This document shows, piece by piece, positions 26,033-36,939 of a stretch of 64,000 bases of DNA. This DNA comes from Physcomitrium patens (Eukaryota > Streptophyta > Bryopsida > Funariales > Funariaceae), in assembly GCF_000002425.4 (NCBI RefSeq), contig NC_037259.1, positions 1,464,964-1,528,963 on the forward strand. The letters run 5' to 3'. The notes beneath the pieces are model-generated. The model did no database searches. It was given only the letters and a program-made list of their open reading frames with translations, and was not told the origin of the DNA. Position 1 is the first letter of the stretch. Each line of letters starts with the position of its first letter. The translations under genes were made by a program, and so were the position numbers.

Positions 26033-26574
26033 TATCACAGACATACTTATGTAAGCTAGTAATTATATATACAAAGTAGGTAAAAATAAGTTAATTCTAT
26101 AGTATTTAATATGGAAGCTTCCTAGAAGCTTTATAGATGTTGCTTTGACTTCATAGGTGTCTTTAATTGACTTTTTGGATTAGAAACATGGTCAACAAGT
26201 TGGCCATGTGCCACACATGTTGTTAGCTTGAAGATCAAGCTAACTATGTGGCCCACACGTAGAAAAACTTGCCTTGTAAGTCAAGACATGTGTCCTACAA
26301 AGTCAACACATATTGGAGGTCCTATAGAATGTCACCACATAGCCCCTAGTTAGATAGTATATATAGAGACAAGAATGAAGCCTTCTTCACTCTTGTCAAC
26401 TCGTTTCTTGCTTCTAGTCTAGTTTCAAGGGTTTCTAGTTTTCTTATCTTTTGGCAATAGCCATTCCAGTTTCTCTTTCAATATACATACTTGTTTATTT
26501 ATATTTTGTTACCTTTCTTTGAGTGAAGGTTTACTTGTCTGAATCGCTTTTTCATCAAGTTCTTGTCCTTGATA
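26033..26574 (+). repeat. 5' LTR of the gypsy element
   Basis: Starts TATCACAGACATAC (the 3' LTR has TGTCATAGACATAC) and ends CCTTGATA (CCTTGACA in the 3' LTR), so TG..CA ends are decayed here. It contains a TATA-like GTATATATAGAGAC near 26,349-26,362, the likely promoter of the element. Confidence 0.9.
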
Positions 26575-26595
26575 GATTGACAAGAGTACATCTAT

Positions 26596-26606
26596 AATAT
26601 CAGAGC
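26596..26606 (+). promoter_or_regulatory. Primer-binding site remnant (initiator tRNA-Met type)
   Basis: AATATCAGAGC, matching most of the usual TGGTATCAGAGC, lies 21 bases after the LTR. The spacing is longer than typical. Confidence 0.55.
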
Positions 26607-26759
26607 TTTGTCTAATCTTGATTAAGAGTGGATTACTTCTTTTTCTTGATAAGATATAAGCATATTAGAAGTTGCAGATTACCCTCTTCTGAATTGATAT
26701 TGTCCTTACTATTTTCTTTGTTTTCAAGTCCTCTCTTTTATTTGTCTTGAGTGATATTA

Positions 26760-27720
26760 GACATCTTTTCTTTTCTAAGTGTTATCATAGCAGAACTTCT
26801 TGAAATGAAGATTACAATGGCACAAATATAAGAGCAATTGAGGGAGTTAATGCTTGCAATGCATCGACTCAATTTACCACTACAAGGAGCAACAAGATTG
26901 ATAGGAAGTGAAGATATAGAAATGGTTGGAACTGCTTCAACATCTGCACCAAACCATGTCCTTTTTCTTATGGTGGAACGTCTTTCTAGTGTTAGAGAAC
27001 CAAGAATTACCCTACCCAAGAAGTTTGATGACACTAGATCTAAGTTTCGAGGATTTATCAATCAAGTATAACTTGTGATTGAACTTCAACCCCAAAGCTA
27101 TCCAACTCCAGGATCGCAAGTTAGATTCATTGGCATGCTTCTTTGAGGTTCAGCACTATCATGGTTTTTATCTTTTCTTGAACGACAAGATTCAATATTA
27201 GATAATTTAGAGGCTTTTTTGGTAGAGTTTTGATTCATGTATGGAAAACATGATGCAATTCGTGTTGCAACTAATAAGATTCATATTTTACGATAAGACA
27301 ATCGATCAGTAATGTTGTACATTTCATAATTTTGACAACTTGTAATTGATATCAAGTGGGATGATGTTGCACTTATTAGCCAATTTCTCTATGGATTACA
27401 ATATGAGGTAAAAAAATTAATGCTCAACTTATCTGATCTTCAAACATTGAGTCAAGCAATTGACTTTGCTGTGAAGTGCGACAATCGCCTTTTTGAATTT
27501 TGATCTGAGAACTGTACAAGTGGACATCCACATTACTATAATTCAATGGCAACACCAACACTTCTTCAACACATACATTCGGAAGTAAAGGATATGGAAA
27601 TTGATGCAGTACGTTTCAAACCTCTTATTGAGCAAGAAAAGACTCGTCGTCGTCAAGAAGGATTATATTTATATTATAGAGAACCAAAGCATATTGCTCA
27701 ACATTATCCAAAGAAATGAC
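26760..27720 (+). pseudogene. gag of the gypsy element
   Basis: A retrotransposon gag-like region: LPKKFDDTRSKFRGFINQV (near 27,013-27,070), then SWFLSFLERQD and the block LISQFLYGLQYEVKKLML (near 27,373-27,427), and a zinc knuckle at about 27,665-27,715 in which two cysteines are now Tyr (LYYREPKHIAQHYPK). Several in-frame stops occur, for example after FINQV and GMLL. Confidence 0.8.
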
Positions 27721-27799
27721 GCAATCACAAAATGAGGAGTATGGCTGTGAAAGAAGATAATATGTCAAAAAACGAGTTTGTCCAGCTATAATAGGGACC

Positions 27800-28156
27800 G
27801 TGTGGCTGGAACCTTGTACAACATCTAGTAAAGGTCCTATTCTCTCTTTAGATCCCTCTCCTTGTTTTACATTAAATGTTATTTTAGGATCTAAATATTA
27901 CAAAGCCTTTGCCTTGTTAGATTCAAGAGCCTCGGTGTGTTTCTTAGATGAAGAATTTACTAAAAGACATAGCATAACTTTAGTAAAGAAAACTAAACCT
28001 GTTCATGTGGAAATCATAGATGGTCGTCCATTGTCTTCTGGAGATATTACTCACGAAATCCTTCCTATAGAAGTAATAATCAATAGTCATAATAGCTTTA
28101 TAGTATTTAATATCATTAGATCTCCCTCTAATCCAGTCATTTTAGGTTTATCATAG
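27800..28156 (+). pseudogene. Aspartic protease region of the gypsy element
   Basis: The fold is recognisable (FALLDSRASVCFLDEEF, then LPIEVIINSH and VILGLS). The catalytic triplet Asp-Ser/Thr-Gly reads Asp-Ser-Arg at about 27,920-27,930. A G-to-A change in a Gly codon would explain it. The element at 36,940-47,201 has the same Arg. Confidence 0.82.
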
Positions 28157-28297
28157 TTAGAAAAATACAACCCTCAAATAGATTGGATTTCCCAAACTCT
28201 TACTTTCTCTAAAAGTATAACTAATAGTGTAATTAATTAAGTAGAGAGTCATAAGTCCAATTCAATTAAATCCATATTTATAGGTGGAAAAGCTTTC

Positions 28298-29160
28298 TTG
28301 CATATTGCTATGAAAGAATCACCATATATTATTTATGCCATACCTATTTCTACTGGTGGAAAGACTTCAAGTGGCATTCCAAGCCAATATCAAGAATTTC
28401 AAGATGTATTCAAAAAAAAGAATGCGGATACACTCCCGAAACATCGTCCCTATGATTGCTCAATTGACCTTCAAGAAGGAGCACAACCGCCATTCGGACC
28501 AATCTACAATTTATCACAAAATGAGTTGACTGAATTCAAGGAGTATATTAAAGAAAATCTAGCCAAGAATTTCATACGCCATTGTAAATCTTTGATAAGA
28601 GCTCCAATTCTATTTGTGAAGAAAAAAGATGGATCATTGCAGATATGTGTTGATTATCGAGGATTCAACAAGATTACCATCAAGAACACGTATACACTAC
28701 CTTTAATATATGGACTTCTTGATTAGTTGAATCAAGCTAAGTTCTATACAAAAATAGATCTCCAAGGAGCATACAATCTAGTACACATCAAAGAAAGAGA
28801 TGAATGGAAGACTACATTTCGAACTAGATATGGACATTTTGAATACAACGTCATGCCTTTTAGACTTACAAATGCACCGGCAGCTTTTCAACATCTAATA
28901 AATGATGTTTTTCGAGAATTTTTAGACGATTTTGTGGTCTGTTATCTAGACGACATCTTGATTTATTCTAAGAATCCAAAAGAACATGAACTTCGTATTC
29001 GTCATGTGTTACAAAAATTAAGAGATGTAAGACTCTATGCCAAGATAAAAAAGTGTGTATTCTACACTACTCAAGTCGATTTTTTAGGTTACATCATTTT
29101 AAATGATGGACTTATGATGGATCCAAAGAAAATTCAAACTATTATAGATTAGAAGATTTC
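28298..29160 (+). pseudogene. Reverse transcriptase region of the gypsy element
   Basis: Motifs: [20 protein letters not shown] (28,610-28,670), FYTKIDLQGAYN, EWKTTFRTRYGHFEY, MPFRLTNAPAAFQ, and an intact YLDD active site (28,943-28,954), then DFLGYI and DPKK. Stops at about 28,724 (one change from CAG) and 29,150 (one change from TGG) break it. Confidence 0.93.
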
Positions 29161-29164
29161 AAAA

Positions 29165-29760
29165 ATGGTAAGAGATATCCAATGTTTTTTGAGATTTGCC
29201 AACTACTATCGGATCTTCATCAAGGACTTTTCTCGAGTTGCAGCTCCACTTATACGTTTGACTTGTAAAGACAAACTCCAATGGAATCAAGAAGTGGAAG
29301 TTGCTTTTGAATCTTTGAAGACAGCGTTTGTTTTGGCACCAATCTTATATCGTGTTGATTTTTCCAAAGCATTCTTTATAGAAACAGATGTATCAGACTT
29401 TGCTCTAGGTGTAGTTTTATCACAAATAGGAACAGATGACAAACTTCATCCAGTAGCCTTTTATTCAAGAAAATTCTCAGTAGCAGAAATCAATTATGAG
29501 ATCCATGACAAAGAACTTCTTGCAATTATGGATTCTTTTCAAGAATGGCATCATTATCTAGAAGGTACTTCTAGTCCAGTCACCGTATATACGGAACACA
29601 AGAACCTCGAGTATTTCATGTCAACACATATATTAAATCATTGTCAAGTTCATTGGAGCATGTCTTTATCAAGATTCGAGTTCATCATCACTTATCAGCT
29701 AGAAAAACAACAAGGTTTGTCCGATGTCTTGTCTAAACGTTCTTATCTTGCACCAAAAGA
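29165..29760 (+). pseudogene. RNase H region of the gypsy element
   Basis: FLRFANYYRIFIKDFS, then FIETDVSDFALGVVLSQ, FYSRKF, INYEIHDKELLAI and VYTEHKNLEYF give the order of a gypsy RNase H with its Asp and Glu residues. The frame continues open into the integrase. Confidence 0.9.
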
Positions 29761-29989
29761 AGGAGATGCAGCTTTTGAGCAACAAAGAACAGTTTTCTTG
29801 AAGCCAGAGCAATTTCATCTTCGAGCAATAAAATCAACATTGACTGTTGATTTAACTTTTATCAAGCAAGTCCAGTTAAGTATGTCTTCAGACCCTCTTG
29901 TTCATGATATTAAGAATAATTCTTCTAAATCTCATGATCCCTCTAAATTTGAATTCAAAAACAACCTATTCTATTTCGAAGGATGCCTA

Positions 29990-30811
29990 TATGTTCCAAA
30001 AGGAGAAGCACGTTTACGTATTCTTCAAGCTCGTCATGACTTCCCAACAGCAGGACATTTTGGATATAATAAGACTTTGGAGCTGATATCTAGGGATTTT
30101 TGGTGGCCTCAAATGTGGAAGGCAGTCAAAGATTTTGTAGAATCATGTGATGTTTGCTCAAGATCAAAAACTTCTTGTCATCGACCTTTTGGACTTCTTC
30201 AGCCATTACCCATTCCAGAACAACCATGATCTTCTGTTTCTATGGACTTCATCATAGATCTTTCAATCTTAGGTTCTTATGACTCTATATTCGTGATAGT
30301 AGATCGTTTTATCAAGATGGCATATTTTGTACCATGTACAAAATTTATCATAGGTGAAGAAACAGCTAAGCTCTTTCTTGACAATATCTATCACTATCAT
30401 GGATTATCCAAGGATATTATATCAGATAGGAGAACTCAATTTGTATCAAGATTTTGGCGGACTCTTTTCAAGATTCTAAAAGTAGATATAAAACTATCTT
30501 CGGCATTCCATCCTCAAATCGATGGACAAACAGAGCGTGTTAATCAAGTTTTGGAGCAATATTTAAGATGTACCATTAATTACCAATAAGATGATTAGAC
30601 AACTCTTTTGCCATTGGTAGAGTTTGCTTATAATAACACGATACATTCTTCTACAAAACAAACACCTTTCTTTGCTAATTATGGTTATCATCCACGACTT
30701 GATACTTTTGACTTTTCAAAAGTTGATAATCCTACTGCAAAAGATTTAGCAATTCATTTGTCAGAGCTAAATGTAATGATGAAGGCGCAATTAAAAGAGG
30801 CTCAAGAATAA
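29990..30811 (+). pseudogene. Integrase region of the gypsy element
   Basis: An HHCC zinc finger (HDFPTAGHFGYNKTL ... CDVCSRS, about 30,034-30,165) precedes a core with MDFI (30,241), SDRRTQF (30,424-30,444, usual SDRG with Gly lost) and TERVNQ (30,529-30,546), supplying the Asp, Asp and Glu of the DDE triad. [10 protein letters not shown] follows. Stops at 30,227 (TGG to TGA) and 30,587 (CAA to TAA) split it. Confidence 0.92.
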
Positions 30812-31149
30812 CAAAAGGTCAATGCGGATGTCTATCAAAAGGAACAACCACCATTCTTCTTGGGTGATAAGGTATGGCTACTTCGTCACAATATCAAGAC
30901 CAGTCATCTTTGTGGCAAGTTGGACTATTAAAGACTTGGACCATTTTCTATTTTTACACAAATCAATCCAGTTGCATATCGTTTATATCTATCGGAGTCA
31001 ATGAAAATCCATCCAGTATTCCACGTGTCTCTTCTTGAACCATACAAGATAGTGGACATACCAAGAAGATGACAAGCTCAACCTCCTCCTATAGAAGTGG
31101 ACAATAATGAAGAGTTTGAAGTAGAAGAAGTCTTAGATTCAAGGTAACG

Positions 31150-31278
31150 TCAAAATAAATTAGAATATCTTGTCCATTAGCACGGATATGATATTAGTGA
31201 ATGCACATGGGAGCCAATAAAAAATCTTACAAATACACCAAAGGCGGTAGAGGCTTTTCATCAACGACATCCATCAAA
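31150..31278 (+). pseudogene. Chromodomain at the integrase C-terminus
   Basis: YLVH, a stop in place of the usual Trp, HGYDISECTWEPIKNL, then AVEAFHQRHPSK. This is the classic chromodomain strand-strand-helix order (YLVKW-G-TWEP). Chromodomains direct integration toward marked chromatin. Confidence 0.88.
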
Positions 31279-31382
31279 ATCAAGATGAAAACCTTCTTTA
31301 TAAAAGAAACAACATCTAGGCAAGATAACATGCTACTTTCAATCCTTGTTTGTAGCTTCTTTGTAGCTGTGGTGCTTAGGAG

Positions 31383-31805
31383 ATGGAGAACCAACAACAA
31401 GCGGATTCGACTCAAGAGCCTTCATTTGCTGACCTGCCGGATGAGACATTACGATTGTCACAACCTTCAAGATGATGCAATCGAGATGAAGATCTTCAAG
31501 AATGACATGTTCTTCCTTGAATAGATGGTGAGATACAATGCATTTGGTATCACGATTTGGAAAGGGATTCGCGATGTTTGGTGATTTTACTAGAGGTAGG
31601 AACAACTCCTGATGGTGTTCCAAATATTCTATTCAAAGGAAGTTATGAAGGCCTCAACAATGATCAAATAACTGGGTGGTCTTTCCGGCATGGTATGGAA
31701 CACTACCGATGGTTGAGAGGCCCTATCAATCATCTTCGAAGAGAACAAAGATCAAAATATGTGGCGAATACAATTCGTCGCATCATAGATTTCTTCAACA
31801 TATGA
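31383..31805 (+). pseudogene. Extra 3' reading frame of the gypsy element, unknown function
   Basis: After the chromodomain a frame of 141 codons runs from ATG 31383 to TGA 31803-31805, just before the polypurine tract. It starts MENQQQADSTQEPSFADLP and has a conserved core near the end (RDSRCLVILLEVG, GPINHLRREQRSKYV, then IIDFFN). Three in-frame stops interrupt the middle. The element at 36,940-47,201 has a homologous frame of identical length at 46,211-46,633 whose stops fall largely elsewhere, so the ancestor was probably open. I recognise no family. It could be a separate protein, a C-terminal extension of the polyprotein, or a captured host fragment. Confidence 0.7.
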
Positions 31806-31832
31806 TGACTACTCCTCATGGAACTCGTCCCT

Positions 31833-31846
31833 AGAAAGGGGGGTAA
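31833..31846 (+). promoter_or_regulatory. Polypurine tract
   Basis: AGAAAGGGGGGTAA lies directly against the 3' LTR start at 31847, the position of the plus-strand primer in LTR elements. Confidence 0.85.
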
Positions 31847-32388
31847 TGTCATAGACATACTCATGTAAGCTAGTAATTATATATACAAAGTAAGTAAAAA
31901 TAAGTTAATTCTATAGTATTTAATATGGAAGCTTCTTAGAAGCTTCGTAGATGCTACTTTGACTTCATAGGTATTTTTAATTGACTTTTTGGATTAAAAA
32001 CGTGGTCAACAAGTTGGCCATGTGCCACACATGTTGTTAGCTTGAAGATCAAGCTAACTATGTGGCCCACACGTAGAAAAACTTGCCTTGTAAGTCAAGG
32101 CATGTGTCTTACAAAGTCAACACATATTGGAGGTCCTATAGAATGTTGCCATATAGCCCCTAGTTAGATAGTATATATAGAGACAAGAATGAAGTCTACT
32201 TCACTCTTGTCAACTCCTTTCTTGCTTCTAGTCTAGATTCAAAGGTCTCTAGTTTTCTTGTCTTTTGGCAATAGCCATTCCAGTTTTTCTTTCAATATAC
32301 ATACTTGTTTATTTATATTTTGTTACCTTTCTTTGAGTGAAGGTTCACTTGTCTGAATCGCTTTTTCATCGAGTTCTTATCCTTGACA
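31847..32388 (+). repeat. 3' LTR of the gypsy element
   Basis: TGTCATAGAC...CCTTGACA with short inverted ends TGTCA/TGACA. Same length as the 5' LTR. Confidence 0.93.
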
Positions 32389-33411
32389 CTTCTTGGCTTT
32401 GACAAATTTCTAGCGACAACAAAACTCTAGTAATAAGCTGATCAGCTAGTTTTTTTCATCCACAAAAAATATCTAATTTCATCCAAATTGATATTCATGT
32501 TCAATACTGTTCATTTAGATTGATATTCATTTGCAACATTGTTCATCTAGCTCTTATACCATGATATGAAAACATGATGAAAACATGATGAAAACATGAA
32601 AGCAAGATGGATATCATTTATTGCTAATGAAAAGAGCCAAAAGCAAAGGGAAGGGTACTTCCAATGTTTTAGTTAAATGCTGAATTAGTTACAGCTTTTG
32701 ATACATATTGGCCTTCTATTACAAATATTCCTTCCAAGTATCATTCTAATTTCTTTTTTGGTAATTAACAAAAAAGACAATCAAAATAATCTATAGCTTT
32801 TAAAGACAATGATGTTATAAAAAAATAATTAAATTACTTTTTATTTTTTAAATTTTTATTAATTTCTAATATTACATATATTATTCTTATTAAATTTTTA
32901 AATATAAAAATTTATAAAAAAATTCTTATAAATATACTTATATACCATAAAAAATTAATTTAATTAATAATATAAAAAAATAAAATTAAAAAATATATCT
33001 ATATATTTTTATATATCTGTACATATATAGTCACATATGCTTATTTTTTTATTTTTTTTATTTATAATAAAGTAAATAAAAAGTAAAAAGTAAAATGGTC
33101 ATTGTTATATACAAAAAATTAAAAAATATTCTCTCATTTAACTCATCCAAGACTAATTTTAGAGTTTTATCATGTTTTTTCTTGGAATTTAGAAATATTT
33201 AGTAATTCTCAACTCCACAGTTAGTTTACAAACAAAATTTGCACTTAATTGAAAAATCATTGTAGTTGGTAAAATTTATTTTTCTTTGTTCGTAATTAGG
33301 TTTTTTATGTAGATTTCTAACTTTCAATCTTGTCCAATATCTGGAACCAAACATAACTAAGATTAGTTTTTTTATTTTTCTTTTTGTTATTGTAATAACT
33401 TTTTCCTAAAT
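32389..33411. other. AT-rich spacer with a possible inverted LTR end
   Basis: No gene seen. On the minus strand near 32,546-32,565 the sequence ATGGTATAAGAGC resembles an LTR/primer-binding-site junction, with an (AACATGATGA)n patch beside it at about 32,570-32,600. This may be a remnant of another LTR element in minus orientation, but no coding region supports it. Confidence 0.4.
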
Positions 33412-34079
33412 ATGTTGTATGAAGACTGCCATGCACAATGTGCAACTGTGAAGAATTCATTGAATAACTCCTTGAGAGTAATCTCTATTCCATCACCCCT
33501 ACCTAGTTCGTCATGTGTGGAATTCCCAGAAACCCTAGAAACTGAGACAGGGAAGTTTGGTCATGCTCAGATTTGGAGAGTATTCTTAATTCATCTGGTA
33601 TGATGAAATGCCCTCTTAAGAGGTGTAGAGCTCAGTCTGATATATTGATGGCTAATCTACATTGAAGAATAAATCACATGCACCCTCCACCAGCAAGCTC
33701 TGCAGTTTAGGCTTTCCATAGCTAACATCTGGAACAAAGTGGGACCTTTTGGCAACATTTGCAACAGCAAGTATGATGTAATACAAGCCATAATCCAAAC
33801 CACATCTGATCACCTTGCTCCCATGTTTCTTCATATATAATATGGCATAAAAGCGCCCTTGGAAGTAAACAGATTCCATACCCCCAGTCACCATACATAG
33901 CAGCAAATAGGGGAGGAATAGAACTGATGATGTAATATTCAGGAGTTGCTTCCTGATACTGTCCGGCACTGCATATTCCCAATACCTGATCAGAGCCTGG
34001 TGAAAGAAAGGAAGAGCAACCATTACCACAATCCCTTGGCAGTTGAAAGCTAGCAATCAACAACTTAATTTCAATGCAT
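33412..34079. other. Unrecognised moderate-GC segment
   Basis: Composition is higher in GC than the surroundings and a minus-strand frame of 134 codons (33,652-34,056) is open, with hydrophobic stretches. I do not recognise it. It directly precedes the degraded ERF copy and may have moved with it, but I could not align it to the ERF region. It could be a fragment of another gene. Confidence 0.35.
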
Positions 34080-34862
34080 AGTGATATTATTGAAATGCTT
34101 ATTCACCCGTACACTTGGAGAACTGCATGAAAAGTTGAATTTTCCCAATGGGAAGCATTTGGGTGTCTTCTAGGATGTGCTCCTCATTGACACCAACTTG
34201 TGGACCATCCCACAAAGTGCAAAAATAGTGATGGGGATGCAATATCTATTGTAAATATAAGGAAGACCATGCACATGATGACATTAACTTATTGGTATGG
34301 TTGGAGTGGGCAGAAGTTGATGGCTAGGAGAAGGCATGCAAGACAGGCACAAGGGACTTGAGATGAGGTCAATGTGTTTGCTATGCTAGGGTTTCATCAT
34401 TCCTCGAACAGCAACATTCACATTTTCTTCAGGTTGGATTGTTATGGACTCTGCATCCTTGATGTGAAAGACTTCCCAGCATAGTGGCATCAGTACCTCC
34501 AGAAGTAAACCTTCACAGTCCTGTTACCTTCTTCAATCCTATTCTGCAATACATGCCAAGCAAATATTCATTTGCTGCTATCTTTACCCTAAACATTCCT
34601 CCTTTACCCAGTTAAAAACACAATGATAACAGTAAAAAAAAAAAAAAAAAAAAAAAAAAGAGGTCAGCCAACACACCCTAAATATGATGAGCAGATGATT
34701 GGGGATGTTGAGCCTCATTATGAATCAAGCAGGTTTTAGTGAAGAATTTCTCAGACATCATGGAGGACACAACAATTCTGAGAATTTGCAAACCAAGGAG
34801 CATCTGCCAAAGTATTATCCCACCAAAATTTATACTAATATATTGACATGCTAAAATCATAT
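34080..34862 (+). pseudogene. Degraded duplicate of the ERF AP2 end and downstream flank
   Basis: 34,132-34,213 matches ERF exon 2 at about 12,126-12,215 (AAGTTGAATTTTCCCAATGG against AAGTTGAATTTTCCCGATGG, followed by matching GCTCCTCATTGA and GGACCATCC blocks). 34,262-34,400 matches 14,103-14,265, and 34,468-34,800 matches 14,680-15,110 (for example ACTTCCCAGCAT, then ATGAGCAGATGAT). Order and orientation are preserved and the intervening parts are deleted. CG dinucleotides of the source are mostly TG or CA here. Frameshifts and stops leave no working ERF. Confidence 0.82.
34634..34659. repeat. Poly-A run
   Basis: About 25 As in the middle of the duplicated flank; the source at about 14,851 has only a short A run. 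It arose by expansion here, since homologous sequence continues on both sides. Confidence 0.85.
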
Positions 34863-34982
34863 TATATGTTATTTATAAAAAAGAAATATAAAAAACACTT
34901 TTATCAACTGATATATATTAAACAAATAGAAGCATTTGTTAGAAATTAGGTTTTGACTTTGCCAATGCCATCAATCAATATA

Positions 34983-35016
<34 letters not shown>

Positions 35017-36934
35017 AGATCTATTAATTGTTTTTTAAATCCATCTTTATCACTTCTTTTTTTGTCTTTTAGAAGAAATTGCATCAACACAATCAATGAT
35101 AAGAAATATTTTACCTAGTCTAAATATCAAGAAAGAAATTCTAAAAAAATATAGGTCTTTTCAAGTATGATTAGAATCTACAACTAATTGATTAATAGTT
35201 AATTGTTCTACCTCTAAGTTGCTGAGAAATAATAGCAAGAGTTTAATCTCATATAGGCTTAAAGAATTTGTTTCTTAAAACCAATCTATAATGCTTAAAG
35301 CATTAAAAAAACAAAAAAAAATCAATATCTTTTGGAACTTTGGAAATCTACCTCTTCTTGTCTTTCAATGCACAAAAAAAAAAAAATACAAACAAACAAA
35401 CAATGATACTAATTTCTTTTGCCTTTGCAAATAACATCTCTAAGACAAAGAAAACTTATCAACAATCACTATGTTCTTCTCTACTATCTCTTCTAAGATC
35501 CATACTAATCAATTGATTTCTACAATGCTATAATTTTATTTTTAATTAAATATATATTAATTACCAAAAAAGACTTGTTTATCCTTGCAAACAACAAAGT
35601 GCACTTTTCTATTAAAAAATCTAGTAATAAATTTTTTAATATATTTATAAGTTGGAATTTCAAATTATATTTTACCTTTTACTTTAGATACTCAAATACC
35701 TTTAATGAGCAATAAGACTTCTAACACAGGCATTGGGCAAGTTTCTACATAATTATCTATTAGATCTAATTTTGATGTTTTTTTTCTTACTAATTCTAAT
35801 AATCTAAGGAGATGTTTATAAGTCTTTTTTTATTAATTAAAGGGGCAATAAAATTAGTTATAAAAAATATATTAAAATAATTATTTATTATATTTATACA
35901 TTAGTTGGCATAATTTAACAAAATAGCAAATCTATTAGTGACTAAATTAACTAAAAAATAAGATAAATTAATTATTTATTAATTAATTAGTGTCTTTTTT
36001 TTAATAAATTTTGATTTTTATATAATAATTTTTATTAATTTAATTATACATACATATATATATATATATAAAGTATGGTTATATCAAATAATTTAATTTA
36101 TAATAACATTTTTTTAAAATAGATTTTGAATTATTTTAAAATATGTTTAAAAATTAAAAATCATAAAAAAATGAATAGACAATTTCAAAAATTAAAATAA
36201 TGATGGTAAATTTGCTAATATATATTCTCTTAATTTTGCGCTACTTCACTACTTTATTCTTTAAAAATATTTTTATTATTAAAATTTATTTAAATTTAGA
36301 ATTAGATAATATTAGTATTGTATTAATAAATGATAGCCTAACTATTCGATAAGGTAATTTTATAAATGCAACATAGAAAATTAGCCAATTATCTAGAAGT
36401 AATGCCTACTCATATTAAGTTGTAAATATTTTAACTCAATCTATTAATAATAAAGACCAAATATCATCTTCAAAATTTAGATTAATTAAAAATATCCACA
36501 CATCATATTATTTCAAGACATCCTATATATGAGCCTATAGAAATTCTATATATTTTGAGCCTATAGATTGACTATATAATTTTATTCAAGAAGTGAAACA
36601 CATTAGTTGTCTATTTTTTTTTGGCATTAAGAATAGAAGAAGCGCAACAATTATTATAGTTAAGATTAAAAAACATAAAAAAATAAAATAAAACTAATTA
36701 AATAATTTTAAATTATAAAAATTATAAAAATTAAATTCAATTCAAGAATTTCTTGTAATAAAAAAATACTTTAGAAAAAATTATAAGTTATATTTAAAAG
36801 AGATTTATTTTTTATTATTGGCCTTAATGGTAGAATTTATCAAAGAAGTATAAAAAATAGTGGCTTATCTTATGGCAAATGTCAATAATTCGAATTTATT
36901 TATCTTCCATGAATGAGATATAATAGCATAAAAT
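34863..36934. other. AT-rich spacer
   Basis: No gene recognised. TA runs lie at about 34,979-35,018 and 36,055-36,071. The stretch 35,060-35,760 is slightly less AT-rich and may be old transposon sequence, which I could not assign. Confidence 0.55.
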
Positions 36935-36939
36935 AATTA

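Larger units (their letters stand above)
26033..32388 (+). mobile_element. Ty3/gypsy chromodomain element, full length but broken
   Basis: A complete LTR-retrotransposon layout: 5' LTR, primer-binding site, gag, protease, reverse transcriptase, RNase H, integrase, chromodomain, an extra 3' frame, polypurine tract and 3' LTR. The order PR-RT-RH-IN followed by a chromodomain places it among the gypsy chromodomain elements known from mosses. The two 542-bp LTRs differ at about 30 positions by eye (about 94-95% identity), mostly transitions. The 5-base flanks (GAAAG and CTTCT) do not match, so no target duplication is visible. The coding region carries many stops and cannot be translated as a unit. 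Confidence 0.93.
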
